NCBI GenBank assembly: GCA_004298295.1
Contig: SCUH01000041.1
Coordinates: 1-24,030 of the forward strand
Length of the DNA: 24,030 bases
From: Betaproteobacteria bacterium
GTDB lineage: Bacteria; Pseudomonadota; Gammaproteobacteria; Burkholderiales; SG8-39
Reading direction: 5' to 3'
A program made the translations under genes and the position numbers. A model generated the notes under the pieces. The model saw only the letters and a program-made list of their open reading frames with translations, made no database searches and was not told the DNA's origin. Positions 1-9,900 of the stretch are shown here, piece after piece. Each line of letters starts with the position of its first letter. Within the stretch, counting starts at the first letter, position 1.

Positions 1-1920
1 GGGCGCGAGCCGCAGCGCCTGCAGCCGGTCCCACAGCTCGCGCGAAAGCCGCAGCCGCCGGCGGTAGTAGGCGAGCGGATCGGGCCCCAGGTCGAAGCGG
101 TTGACCTCGGGATCCATGCCCAAAAAACGCGCGCCGGAGCCCGCATCCTCGTCGGTGCCGTAGGCCAGTTCGGGCTCGGTCGAGCGCGCCGCAATCTTCG
201 CCAGCGCCTGCGGCGCTTCGCCGGGGTCGAGCGGCCGGTAGGCATATTCGATCGCCCAGTAGTCGTACGGCCCGATCGTGCTCATGCGGTATTCGCCCTG
301 CCTCTCGCCCTGCAGGGCGAGGTTGTACGGCGTGTAATCCATCACCGAAGTAGCCATGCCGCGGCGACGGGTGAATTCCGGGTCGCGCAGGTCCTCCAGA
401 CGATACACGGTAGAGGCGCGAAAATTGTGGCGCAGCCCGAGCACGTGCCCCACCTCGTGCATGATCGTGTCCTTGACGTACGCTTGCGCCAGCGCGTCCG
501 CCTCCGGACCGTCCATCGCGATGCCGCGCGCTGCCAGCAGGTCGCTCGCGAAATCCAGCTCGTGCGCCGCGTCCGCAGCGTAGCTGCAGCCCGGCAGCGC
601 GCCGGCCGCAGCACCGGCATCGCCCGCGCTGCGGCCGAGGTCCTCGGCGACGAGGCGCCGCGCGCTGCGCGCGAACACGTCCGACATGCCGATGTCGGCT
701 GCGAGCGTTTCGCCCGAGCGCGGATCTTCGAGCGAGGGGCCGATGGCGAAGCCGACGTCGGCCCCGGTGAACCAGCGCACCACGGCGCGCCGCGCCTCGC
801 CCCGGTCGATGTCGTCCTCGCCGAGCTGCTGCCGCACCACGATCGCATCCCCGAGACCGATGCGCTCGAACGCCTGGTTCCACTCGAGCACCCCATCGGC
901 CACCGACTTGCGGTACTTCTCCGGGATGTTGCGATCGAGCCAGAACAGGATCGGCTGCTTCACGGGCGAAATCGCCGCCGCCGGGTCCTGCTTCTCCAGG
1001 CGCCAGCGCGTCACGTAGTGCACACGCGCCTTCGGCGACGTGTCGTCGGTGTGGTCGACGCGTGCGACGGTGAAATGCCCGACGCGCGGGTCGGCCAGCC
1101 GGGGCGCCATTGGTTCCGTCGGCAGCTGCGCCAGGCTGTACTGGAAGGTGACGAACGCGCTGCGCGGATCGGGCGTCGCCTTCGGCGGCGGCGGCAGCGC
1201 CTGCGCCGGCGGCTTGAGCGGCGGCGCCGGGATCTTGGGCACTGCGTAATGGGCCCGCACGTAGAACACAGTCTGCTGCGCGCTGTTGTTGACCCGCGCC
1301 ACGGTGCTGTTGCGTGCATCGAGCGCGAAGGGCATGCGAAACGCCGTCTCCAGCCGCGTCAGGTAGCCCGGAATGTCGGCGATCAGCAGCGCGCCGGCCT
1401 CGATCAGCACGGCGCCATTGTCGGGATCGGGCAGGGAGACGACCGGCGCCGACGCGATCAGGCTGTCGGTGAACGACGCCTCGACGAAGCGCGCCTGCGG
1501 CGTGCCCCGCGCGGCGAAGAATTCCTCGTTGCGCGCCACCAGCTGCACCCGCTCGCCGCTGCGGCGGAAGAACGCGACGTGGGAGCGGCCCATCTGGTTG
1601 CCGTACAGTCCGCGCTCGCCGATGCTGCGCGTGATGTTGAAACTGAAGAACAACGGCACCTCGAACTGCGCGGGGCGCAATTCGATCCAGACCTTGTCGT
1701 CCTTGCGGTGCAGCGTGAAATGGCCCGGCTGCGCCACGGCGTCCTTGAGCACGTCGCGGTAGGGGCGCGGTCGCGGGCTCGGCGCGACCGGGCCGGGTGG
1801 CGCTGCGGGCGTCGCAGCCGTTTCGGCTTCGGCGCCATTGCCGGTCGGCGACTGTCCCCGGGCGAACGGCATTGCCAGGGCAAGCGCAGCGGCGACGAGG
1901 GCCAGGCAGGCGCGATGCAT
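1..1920 (-). CDS. Secreted zinc-dependent metalloprotease (DUF5117/DUF4953 type), C-terminus cut by window edge
   Basis: Reading the minus strand from the ATG at 1920 gives 640 codons with no stop before the window ends, so the C-terminus is missing. Residues 1-22 look like a Sec signal peptide ending in a small-residue cleavage region, so the enzyme is probably periplasmic or exported. The decisive motif is HEVGHVLGLRH at residues 488-498, a gluzincin/metzincin-like HExxHxxGxxH site with three histidine zinc ligands and Glu489 as catalytic base. This arrangement and length match the large bacterial 'zinc-dependent metalloprotease' family carrying DUF5117 and DUF4953 domains, whose members usually exceed 750 residues; substrates are largely unknown. 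A GAGGT ribosome binding site sits 4 bases before the start and overlaps the stop of the upstream lipoprotein gene, so translation is probably coupled. Family assignment is from memory of the motif and architecture; protease activity is inferred. Confidence 0.85.
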   Translation of the reverse strand, partial: MHRACLALVAAALALAMPFARGQSPTGNGAEAETAATPAAPPGPVAPSPRPRPYRDVLKDAVAQPGHFTLHRKDDKVWIELRPAQFEVPLFFSFNITRSIGERGLYGNQMGRSHVAFFRRSGERVQLVARNEEFFAARGTPQARFVEASFTDSLIASAPVVSLPDPDNGAVLIEAGALLIADIPGYLTRLETAFRMPFALDARNSTVARVNNSAQQTVFYVRAHYAVPKIPAPPLKPPAQALPPPPKATPDPRSAFVTFQYSLAQLPTEPMAPRLADPRVGHFTVARVDHTDDTSPKARVHYVTRWRLEKQDPAAAISPVKQPILFWLDRNIPEKYRKSVADGVLEWNQAFERIGLGDAIVVRQQLGEDDIDRGEARRAVVRWFTGADVGFAIGPSLEDPRSGETLAADIGMSDVFARSARRLVAEDLGRSAGDAGAAAGALPGCSYAADAAHELDFASDLLAARGIAMDGPEADALAQAYVKDTIMHEVGHVLGLRHNFRASTVYRLEDLRDPEFTRRRGMATSVMDYTPYNLALQGERQGEYRMSTIGPYDYWAIEYAYRPLDPGEAPQALAKIAARSTEPELAYGTDEDAGSGARFLGMDPEVNRFDLGPDPLAYYRRRLRLSRELWDRLQALRLAP

Positions 1921-1924
1921 CACG

Positions 1925-1929
1925 ACCTC
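1925..1929 (-). promoter_or_regulatory. Ribosome binding site of the metalloprotease gene
   Basis: On the minus strand GAGGT lies 4 bases upstream of the ATG at 1920 and overlaps the TGA stop of the lipoprotein gene (1928-1930). It supports the chosen start and suggests translational coupling of the two genes. Confidence 0.55.
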
Positions 1930-2281
1930 AGCAGCCCGCCAGCAGCTGCCGCGCGAAGTTTTCGCGGTCCGAGCGCACCGCCGGCGTCACCAGCACCGCG
2001 ACATTGGAGAACGTGCCGTCGTTGTCCACGCGCGCCAGGGCAAGCGCTTCGCCGCCGCGCGATCGCACGATCACTTCGGTCGAACTGCTGCCGACGGTGC
2101 GCTCCTCGGCCGTCTGCCCGTCGCGAGCGCGTGCGTTGCGCGCGATGCAGATGGCCGCCGCGTAGGGCGAATTGGCGATGCGGTAGCTGAACCGGTCGCC
2201 CTGATCGGGAGGGCGCCCGGGCGTCGGCGCGCACCCGGCAAGCAGTGCCGCCACGGCCATCGGGGCGAGCGTTCTTCGCAT
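1928..2281 (-). CDS. Small predicted lipoprotein of unknown function
   Basis: An open frame of 117 codons. The start at 2281 is chosen because it places a compact signal peptide (residues 1-16) directly before a lipobox ALLAGC with Cys17, the residue that would be lipidated by Lgt after cleavage by signal peptidase II. An in-frame ATG 18 bases further upstream (2299) is possible but has no better ribosome site. The mature part is about 100 residues, polar, with one internal cysteine and a C-terminal cysteine. I recognise no domain. It lies 29 bases after a membrane protein gene and 7 bases before the metalloprotease start, so it is probably co-expressed with both. A role as an accessory or anchor for the protease is only a guess from position. 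Confidence 0.7.
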   Translation of the reverse strand: MRRTLAPMAVAALLAGCAPTPGRPPDQGDRFSYRIANSPYAAAICIARNARARDGQTAEERTVGSSSTEVIVRSRGGEALALARVDNDGTFSNVAVLVTPAVRSDRENFARQLLAGC

Positions 2282-2310
2282 GTGGCGCAGTATAAACATC
2301 TGCGCGGCGT

Positions 2311-2928
2311 TCACGTCGGGCGCCGCGCGGTGAAAGCCGGAACGAATAGCTTCACCGCGGCAAGGCCGCCGAAATAGAGCGCGCCGAACGCGATCACGCG
2401 ATGCGGCTCCTCGATCCATACGCCCCCGCCCGAGAGTCCGAGCGAGGGCACGAGCCCGGGCGGGATGCCGAAGTGCGGCAGCGGCGTGTCCACCGTGGCG
2501 AATACGCCGGCCAGATACAGCACCACCGACACCGCCCAGAACACGATCTGCCGTGTGCGCTCGTTTTCGAGCGGCAGCGGATCGATCCAGATCGACCCCA
2601 GGCGCGAGCCGATCAGCCAGGCAAACGCGCCAAGCGGCCACCATTCGCTGAAACTGGCGGCCCAGGCCAGCACGAACAGCAGGTAAAACAGGCTCAGACC
2701 CAGCACCGACAGGGTGCGCTTGGCGCGACTCGCCTCGGGGTCGTAGACCAGCACGGCGAAAAAGCCGCTCGAATGCACCACCAGGAATTCGAGCAGCATC
2801 ACGATCAGTCCGGTCTTGACCGCCGCGGGGCCGAAGCGGAACGGCTCGAACCACGTGAGCACGAACAGGCCGCAGGTGATCGCATCCGGCAGCGCCAGCG
2901 CGAACCGGCGCCACCCCGGCGCGCGCAA
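2311..2928 (-). CDS. Polytopic inner-membrane protein of unknown function
   Basis: About 205 residues with roughly five or six hydrophobic stretches, separated by short charged loops and ending in a basic tail, so an integral inner-membrane protein is likely. I recognise no transporter or enzyme motif. The frame stays open far upstream through purL because of the GC-rich codon bias, so the start is uncertain. A TTG at 2928, with a GAGGG about a dozen bases upstream, lies just after the purL stop. A GTG at 2961 would overlap purL by 13 bases. No ATG fits. The downstream lipoprotein and metalloprotease genes follow at short distances. That it is a real gene rests on the hydrophobic pattern and on the absence of any other reading frame between purL and the lipoprotein gene. 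Confidence 0.65.
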   Translation of the reverse strand: MRAPGWRRFALALPDAITCGLFVLTWFEPFRFGPAAVKTGLIVMLLEFLVVHSSGFFAVLVYDPEASRAKRTLSVLGLSLFYLLFVLAWAASFSEWWPLGAFAWLIGSRLGSIWIDPLPLENERTRQIVFWAVSVVLYLAGVFATVDTPLPHFGIPPGLVPSLGLSGGGVWIEEPHRVIAFGALYFGGLAAVKLFVPAFTARRPT

Positions 2929-2948
2929 CTGCGCCGGGTCGCCCTCAC

Positions 2949-5900
2949 TCAGCCGATCCACGCCCGGGCGTTGCGGAAGATCCGCATCCAGGGCGAATCC
3001 TCCGCCGCGCGCTCCGGCGCCCACGACATCTGCACCGCGCGAAAGACGCGTTCCGGATGCGGCATGACGATGTTGAAGCGCCCGTCCGGCGTCGTCAGGC
3101 CGGTGATGCCCTGCGGCGAGCCGTTGGGGTTGAGCGGATAGCGCTCGGTCGGCTGCCCGCCGTTGTCGACGAAACGCAGGCTGACCAGCGGCGCGGCGAG
3201 CGCCTGCTGCTCCGGCCGCGCGAATTCGGCGCGGCCTTCGCCGTGCGCCGTGACGATCGGCATGCGGCTGCCTGCCATGCCGGCGAACAGGATCGACGGC
3301 CCCGGCGCCACCTCGACCATGACGAAACGCGCCTCGAACTGCTCCGAGCGGTTGCGCGCGAACACCGGCCAGTGTTCCGCGCCCGGGATGATCGCCTTCA
3401 GTGCCGCCATCATCTGGCAGCCGTTGCATGAGCCTAGCGCGAACGTGTCGGCGCGCTGGAAGAAGCGCTCGAACTCGGCGCGCGCCCGGGCGTTATAGAG
3501 AATCGACTTGGCCCAGCCCTGGCCGCCGCCCAGCACGTCGCCGTAGGAAAAGCCGCCGCAGGCGGCGAGCCCGCGGAAACCCTGCAGCGTGACGCGTCCC
3601 GCGAGCACGTCCGACATGTGCACGTCGACGGCCTCGAACCCGGCGCGATCGAAAGCCGCGGCCATCTCCACCTGGCTGTTCACGCCCTGCTCGCGCAGCA
3701 CCGCCAGGCGCGGCCGCGCGCCGCGCGCGATGAACGGCGCCGCGATGTCCTTGCCCGCGTCGTAGCCGAGCGCGAAATGGATGCCGGGGTCGCGCGCATC
3801 GAGGATGCGGTCGTATTCCTCCCGCGCGCATTGCGGGTCGTCGCGCAGCCCCTGCATGCGCCAGGTGGTTTCGGACCAGGCGCGCTGCAGCGCGACGCGC
3901 CCTTGCGCGAACAGCACGCGCGCGTTGCGCACGACGCAGATTTCGTCGCGCGCGTTGAGCAGGCCGATCACCTGCGCGCAGTGCCCGACGCCGGCGGCGC
4001 GCAGCGCGTCCATGACGCGGCCGCGGTCGGCCGCGCGGACCTGCAGCAGCGCGCCCAGTTCCTCGGCGAAGAGCGCCGCGAGGACGCGCTCGGCGCCGCG
4101 CCCGGCGAGCTGATCGTCGCTATTGCGCTTGAAGGCGTCAACGTCGTCGGCCGCGGCATCGAAGGCGAGCGCATCGAGGTTGAGCGTCACGCCGCAGCGT
4201 CCGGCAAACGCCATCTCGCAGGCCGCCGCGAACAGCCCGCCGTCCGAGCGGTCGTGGTAGGCGAGCAGCAGCTCGGCGCGCGCGAGCGCCTGGATCGCCT
4301 CGAACAGGCCCTTCACCAGTGCCGCATCGTCGGCATCGGGGCAGATGTCGCCGAAGCGCGACCAGACCTGCGCCAGGATCGAGCCGCCGAGGCGGTTGCG
4401 GCCGCAGCCGAGGTCGACGAGGATCAGCTCCGAATCGCCGCAGTCGGTGCGCAGCTGCGGCGTGAGCGTGCGGCGCGCGTCCTCGACCGGCGCGAACGCC
4501 GAAACGATGAGCGACAGCGGCGCCACCACCTCGCGCTCGCCCCAGGCGGTGCGCATCGACAGTGAATCCTTGCCCACCGGGATCGCGACGCCGAGCGCCG
4601 GGCAGAATTCGAGCGCCACCGCCGCCACCGTGTCGTAGAGTGCAGCGTCCTCGCCCGGATAACCGGCGGCGGCCATCCAGTTCGCCGAAAGCTTGACGCG
4701 ATCGAGCGAGGCGATGCGCGCCGCGGCCAGGTTGGTGATCGCCTCGGCGACCGCCATGCGGCCCGAGGCCGGCGCGTCGATCAGCGCGAGCGGCGTGCGC
4801 TCGCCGATGGCGAGGGCTTCGCCCGCGTAACCGGAGAAATCGAGCAGCGTCACCGCGCAGTCGGCCACCGGCGTCTGCCAGGGGCCGACGAAGGGGTCGC
4901 GCGAGCACAGTCCGCCGACGCTGCGATCGCCGATCGCGATGAGGAAAGTCTTGTCCGCGACCGCGGGATGGCGCAGTACGCGATACGCAGCCTCCTCCAG
5001 GCGGATGCCCTCGAGCGACAGCGGCTCGAGCGCGCGCCGCAGGCGCCGCGCCTCGCGCAGCATCTTCGGCGGCTTGCCGAGCACCACCGCGAGTTCCATG
5101 TCCACCGGCGTGGCGCCGAGCTGCGGATCCTCGACCGTGAGTCGGCCGTCGGCGCTTGCCGTGCCCAGCACCGCGAACGGGCAGCGTTCGCGCTCGCAGA
5201 TGCGGCGGAAGCGCTCCAGCGCCGCGGGCGCGAGCGCCAGCACGTAGCGTTCCTGCGCCTCGTTGCACCAGATCTCGCGCGGCGACATGCCCGAGTCCTC
5301 CGAGGGCGCGGCGCGCAGGTCCAGGCGCGCTCCGCGCCCCGCGCCGTGCACCAGTTCGGGCAGGGCGTTCGACAATCCGCCGGCGCCGACGTCGTGGATC
5401 GACAGGATCGGGTTGGCGTCGCCGAGCTGCCAGCAGCGGTCGATCACCTCCTGCGCGCGGCGCTGCATTTCCGCGTTGCCGCGCTGCACCGAATCGAAAT
5501 CGAGATCCTCGACGTTGGCGCCCGCGCCCATGGAGGACGCCGCGCCGCCGCCCATGCCGATCAGCAGGCCGGGCCCGCCGAACTGCACCAGCAGCGCGCC
5601 CTCCGGCAGCGGCGCCTTGGCCGATTGCGCGGCGGCGATGCTGCCGAGGCCGCCCGCGAGCATGATCGGCTTGTGGTAACCGCGCAGCACGCCCCCCACG
5701 CGCTGCTCGAAAGTGCGGAAATAGCCGGCGAGGTTGGGACGGCCGAATTCGTTGTTGAACGCGGCCGCGCCGATCGGGCCCTCGGTCATGATGGCGAGCG
5801 CGCTCGCAATGCGGCCGGGCTTGCCGGGATCCTCCGCCTCCCACGGCTGCTCGCCGCCGGGGATGCGCAGGTGCGACACCGAAAAGCCGTTCAGGCCCGC

Positions 5901-6872
5901 CTTGGGCTTGGCGCCGCGGCCGGTCGCGCCCTCGTCGCGGATTTCGCCGCCGGCGCCGGTGGCCGCGCCCGGAAACGGGGCGATCGCCGTCGGGTGATTG
6001 TGCGTCTCGCACTTCAGCACGGTGTGCAGCAGGGCGGGAGCGGCGCGATAGCGGCCGTCGCCATCGGGATGAAAACCGAGCGCCTCGCGGCCCTGCATGA
6101 TCGCGGCGTTGTCGGCATAGGCCAGCACCGTGCCCTGCGGATGGGCGGCATGGGTATGGCGGATCATCGCGAACAGCGATTGCGGCTTCGGTTCGCCGTC
6201 GACGATCCAATCGGCGTTGAAAATCTTGTGCCGGCAGTGCTCCGAGTTCGCCTGGGCGAACATGGTGAGCTCGGCGTCGGTGGGATCACGGCCCATCGCG
6301 CGATAGGCGCGCTGCAGATACTCGATCTCGTCGGCCGCGAGCGCGAGGCCGAGCGCGCGATTGGCTTCCTCGAGCCGCGCGAGCGCGAGCGTCTGCAGCG
6401 GCCGCGGCGCGACGTGACGGAAGAGCTGCGCCGCGTCTTCCAGGCGTGCCAGCACGGTCTCGGTCATGCGATCGTGCAGCCGCGCGGCCAGCGCTGCGCG
6501 CGCCGCGGGCGCGACTTCGCCGTCGAGCAGGAACAGGGTGCCGCGTTCGATGCGCCGCACGCGCGCGAGGCCGCAATTGCGCGCAATGTCGGTGGCCTTC
6601 GACGACCAGGGCGAAATGGTGCCGATGCGCGGCACGACGAGAAAGCGCGCGGCCGCGCCGCTGCCCTCCTGCGGCGGCGCGCCGTAGGCGAGCAGGCGGC
6701 CGAGCAGCCGTTTCCCATCCGGCGCGAGCGCGGCGTCGGTTTCGGCGAAATGCCAGTATTCGGCGCGCAGGCCGCGAATGCCGGGCTGGATCGCCTGGAG
6801 CTGCGGCAGGAGCTTGGCGACGCGGAACTCCGACAGCGCGCACGCACCGCGGAGTTGCAGGATCGATGGCAT
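2949..6872 (-). CDS. purL: Phosphoribosylformylglycinamidine synthase (FGAM synthase), single-chain form
   Basis: Catalyses ATP- and glutamine-dependent conversion of FGAR to FGAM, the fourth step of de novo purine synthesis, in the cytoplasm. The 1307 residues match the large proteobacterial PurL (about 1295 in E. coli), which fuses the PurS-like, PurL and PurQ units of other bacteria. Visible landmarks are an N-terminal PurS-like region, the FGAM-synthase motif ETHNHPT at residues 289-295 followed by the Gly-rich phosphate-binding segment, and a C-terminal class I glutaminase domain. The glutaminase nucleophile is Cys1149 in GSCNGCQMM, and its partners His1272 and Glu1274 sit in MPHPER. All key residues are present and there is no frameshift. 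The ATG at 6872 follows a perfect TATAAT (6896-6901). No purine riboswitch is apparent upstream. The gene starts 44 bases after the AsmA-like gene and is followed at once by the unknown membrane protein. Confidence 0.97.
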   Translation of the reverse strand: MPSILQLRGACALSEFRVAKLLPQLQAIQPGIRGLRAEYWHFAETDAALAPDGKRLLGRLLAYGAPPQEGSGAAARFLVVPRIGTISPWSSKATDIARNCGLARVRRIERGTLFLLDGEVAPAARAALAARLHDRMTETVLARLEDAAQLFRHVAPRPLQTLALARLEEANRALGLALAADEIEYLQRAYRAMGRDPTDAELTMFAQANSEHCRHKIFNADWIVDGEPKPQSLFAMIRHTHAAHPQGTVLAYADNAAIMQGREALGFHPDGDGRYRAAPALLHTVLKCETHNHPTAIAPFPGAATGAGGEIRDEGATGRGAKPKAGLNGFSVSHLRIPGGEQPWEAEDPGKPGRIASALAIMTEGPIGAAAFNNEFGRPNLAGYFRTFEQRVGGVLRGYHKPIMLAGGLGSIAAAQSAKAPLPEGALLVQFGGPGLLIGMGGGAASSMGAGANVEDLDFDSVQRGNAEMQRRAQEVIDRCWQLGDANPILSIHDVGAGGLSNALPELVHGAGRGARLDLRAAPSEDSGMSPREIWCNEAQERYVLALAPAALERFRRICERERCPFAVLGTASADGRLTVEDPQLGATPVDMELAVVLGKPPKMLREARRLRRALEPLSLEGIRLEEAAYRVLRHPAVADKTFLIAIGDRSVGGLCSRDPFVGPWQTPVADCAVTLLDFSGYAGEALAIGERTPLALIDAPASGRMAVAEAITNLAAARIASLDRVKLSANWMAAAGYPGEDAALYDTVAAVALEFCPALGVAIPVGKDSLSMRTAWGEREVVAPLSLIVSAFAPVEDARRTLTPQLRTDCGDSELILVDLGCGRNRLGGSILAQVWSRFGDICPDADDAALVKGLFEAIQALARAELLLAYHDRSDGGLFAAACEMAFAGRCGVTLNLDALAFDAAADDVDAFKRNSDDQLAGRGAERVLAALFAEELGALLQVRAADRGRVMDALRAAGVGHCAQVIGLLNARDEICVVRNARVLFAQGRVALQRAWSETTWRMQGLRDDPQCAREEYDRILDARDPGIHFALGYDAGKDIAAPFIARGARPRLAVLREQGVNSQVEMAAAFDRAGFEAVDVHMSDVLAGRVTLQGFRGLAACGGFSYGDVLGGGQGWAKSILYNARARAEFERFFQRADTFALGSCNGCQMMAALKAIIPGAEHWPVFARNRSEQFEARFVMVEVAPGPSILFAGMAGSRMPIVTAHGEGRAEFARPEQQALAAPLVSLRFVDNGGQPTERYPLNPNGSPQGITGLTTPDGRFNIVMPHPERVFRAVQMSWAPERAAEDSPWMRIFRNARAWIG

Positions 6873-6895
6873 TCCAGGCGGGCCGGTGAGAGCGG

Positions 6896-6901
6896 ATTAT
6901 A
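6896..6901 (-). promoter_or_regulatory. Candidate -10 box for purL
   Basis: A perfect TATAAT on the minus strand in the 44-base gap between the AsmA-like gene and purL, 23 bases before the purL ATG. No good -35 hexamer is seen at 16-18 bases. In sequence this GC-rich an exact match in an intergenic gap is suggestive, not proof. Confidence 0.4.
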
Positions 6902-6916
6902 CCGGCAGGCGCGGGA

Positions 6917-9900
6917 TCACTTGCGCAGGATCGGGTCCTGGATCTTGCCGCCGATGGCGAGCGTCGCGCGCAGCGTCTGCGCGGGGGTCTTCAGGTCCGC
7001 GATGATGCGTCCCGCGAGCGTGCTGCCGCCGACGATGTCGAGGCTCGCGCCGGCGTTCATGGCGCCGGCGGCGATCGTGATGTTGCGCAGCTGCACCGAG
7101 CCGGCCTGGTACTGGCCCTGCGCCGTGAGCTCGTTGAACGGCGTTCGTCCGGTGCTCTGCGCACCCGCAGTCTGGATCGCGCGCCCGAGATCGAAACTGC
7201 CGAGCACGCCCTTGTCGATCCTGAAGCTGCCCTCCAGGCGCGCGCTCTCGCCGAGCCGCTCCGGCGCGGCGCCGCTCATCGCATACAGGCCGCGCCCTTC
7301 GGCCCGCCCCTCGGACACCAGGGCGGGGGCAAACACCGCGGCATTCAGGTTGCGCACGCGCAGTTCGCCCTCGACCGACCAGGTCGCCCCCCAGCGCAGG
7401 CGCGCGCTGCCGGACACCACCCCCTCGTAGATGCGGCCGTCGAACGCGGAGACGTCGAGCCCCTGGCGCGTGGCGCTGCCCTTGAAGCCGAATTCCGACA
7501 GCGTCAATCCCGGCACGAACGGCACCTGGAAACTTTCCGCGCCGCCCTCTATGTTCAGCGTGCCGCCGCTGGGCGCCATCTTGATCTGCAGCCGGTCCGC
7601 ACCGCTCAGCGTGACCGACTGCAGCGCGCCGTTGCCGCCGACGGCGATGTCGGCATCGAGCTCCGGCAGGGGCAGCGGCCCGGCGAGCTTCAGCCGTTTT
7701 GCGCTCATGCGCGCGATCCTGAGGTGGTCGCCCTGCAAGGCGCCGAACAGCAGATCTCCGAGCTGCGCCTGCGCCATCACCAGGCCCTCGAGCTCGACGC
7801 GGTCGAACGACTTGCGGTCCCCCGTCAGGGCGCCGATCCCGGTGTGCGCGCGCGCCAGGCCGATCTGCGTCCCGTCGCCCACCGAAACGCGCTCGAACTT
7901 GATCTGCAGCCCGGTGATGAGCGACAGATGCGCGCCGCCGATGCGCACCGGCACGCCCAGCGCATCGGAGGCCGCTTTTTCGTAGCTCGCGGTCGAAAGC
8001 GGGACGACATGCAAGACCGCGATGCCCACTGCAAGCAGCGCCCCCAGGGCGATCACGCCGTACTTGACCCACGCCGCGGAGCGCCGCGGTGCGGCCGGCG
8101 CGATCGCCGCGAACTCGTCGGCTTCGGCGGGCGTCTGCGAGAGGATTTCGACGCGACGCTGCGGCGGCTTGCCGCTCGGCGTCTCGACCTGCGGCGCCGC
8201 TTGCGGCGGCTCCTCCGGCAGCGGCTTGCGCTCGCGCTTGCCGGCAGCCTGCTCGAGCGCCTTGCGCTCGCGCTCGATCTCCCGGAAGTCGAGCTCGTCG
8301 TCGCCGATCTGCAGGTCCTCGTCGAGCGCGTGCTCGAGCACCGTGCCGGCGACGGCTTCCTTGGCGCGCTGGCGGCGTTCTTCCGCCTGCGTCTGCTGCT
8401 CGCGCAACGTGTCGCTCTGCGCCTCGCGCTCCGCGGCGCTCAGCGAGCGGCGCGCCTGCTCCTCGCGCGCGCGCCGACGTTCCTCTTCGGCCTCGCGGCG
8501 CGCTTCCTCCAGCGAGCGGGTTCGCGGGCTCTCGGCCGCAGCGGCAGGCGGCGGCGCAGCTGCCTTCGCCGCGTCTTCCCGGGCCGCGCGCGCCGCCTCC
8601 AGCGCCGCGCGCCGCGCAGCTTCGCGTGCCGGGCCGGCGGCTTCCTCCGCCGAGCGCTCGGCCGCCCGGTTCGCCTCGTCGTCGCGCTGGGAAAACGAGT
8701 CGAGATCGGCGAGCAGCGACTCCTCGAGCGACGCCGCGCTGGTGGCCTTGGCGACCAGCGCGCGCGCGCTCGCCGCCCGCTTGCGGCCCGCCGCGTCGCC
8801 ATCCGGCGCCTGCTCGCTTTCCCGGCGGCGCTGCGCCTCCTCCTCCTCGCGCCGCCTGCGTTCCTCGCCGTCGCGCGCGTGCCGTTCGGCATCCTCGCGT
8901 CCCCTGCGCTCGCTTTCTTCGCGCGCCCGGCGTTCCTGCTCGAGCCGGCGGCGCAATTCCTCGGCCTCGCGCTGCGCCTTTTCTTCGGCTTCCCGCCGCG
9001 CCCGCTCCTGCGCCTCGCGCTCGGCGGCATCCTGCGCCTTGCGTTGCGCTTCGGTTTGCGTACGCCGCTCGGCTTCTTCCCGGGCGCGGCGCTCGCTTTC
9101 CTCCTTCGCCTGGCGTTCGGATTGTTCCCTCGCCCGGCGCTCCTGCTCGAGCTGGCGCCGCAGCTCCTCGGCTTCGCGCTGCGCCTTTTCCTCGGCTTCC
9201 CGTCGCGCCCGCTCCTGCGCCTCGCGCTCGGCCGCTTCCTGGGCCCGGCGCTGCGCTTCGGACTGCGCGCGCCGCTCGGCTTCTGCCTTCGCCTTGCGCT
9301 CGCTTTCTTCGCGCGCCCGCCGCTCGGCTTCTGCCTTCGCCTTGCGCTCGGCTTCCTCGCGCGCCCGCCGCTCTTCCTCCTCGCGCGCGCGCCGCTCGGC
9401 TTCCGCTTTGGCGCGGCGTTCGGTTTCCTCGCGCGCCCGCCGCTCTTCCTCGGCGCGCGCCCGCTGCGCCTCGAGTTCGCGCCGCAAGGCCTCGGCCTCC
9501 CGCTGCGCCTTTTCCTCGGCTTCCCGGCGCGCGCGCTCCTGCGCTTCGCGCTGGCGTTCGGCCAGTTCCCGCGCCTGGCGCTCGGCTTGCTCGCGCGCCT
9601 TGCGCTCGGCATCCAGGCGCGCATTCAATTCCGCCTCGATCCGCGCCTTCTCGGCCGCTTCGCGCTGCGCGCGTGCGATGGCCTCGCGTTCGCGCGCGGC
9701 GGCGGCCTGACGCTCCTGGTCCGCCGCCTCCGCCAGGGCCCGCGCCTCCGCCTCTGCCTTGGCCTTCGCCTCCGCTGCGGCGCGCACAGCCGCCTCGCGC
9801 GCGGCCTTCACCTTGGCGTCGGCCTCGGCGTGAATGCGCGCTTCCGCCTCGGCACGTGAACGCGCCTCGATTTCGGCGCGCGCCGCCGCCCTGGCCTCGG

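Noticed and set aside
427..2190. Open plus-strand frame of 587 codons opposite the metalloprotease
   Set aside because: The minus-strand frame carries the signal peptide and HExxHxxGxxH motif; the plus frame is Arg/Ala-rich with no motif.
1928..2281. Repeated LLAGC at both the lipobox and the C-terminus of the small lipoprotein
   Set aside because: Five common residues with different codons; most likely coincidence rather than a duplicated sorting signal.
4138..6210. Second minus-strand frame of 690 codons within purL
   Set aside because: Out-of-frame reading of purL with Arg-rich nonsense sequence; purL itself is continuous, so there is no frameshift to explain.
6873..6916. Purine riboswitch or PurR operator before purL
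   Set aside because: The 44-base gap is too short for a riboswitch and shows no PurR-box palindrome, only a -10-like box.
4968..7430. Open plus-strand frame of 820 codons opposite purL
   Set aside because: It lies entirely against a gene with all catalytic residues intact, has Arg/Ala-rich composition with no recognisable domain, and crosses two real genes.
7724..9859. Open plus-strand frame of about 711 codons antisense to the coiled-coil gene
   Set aside because: The predicted protein is Leu/Arg/Ala low complexity, the exact mirror of the Glu/Ala/Arg repeats on the other strand. GC-rich codon bias removes stops from the opposite frames, so this is a shadow.
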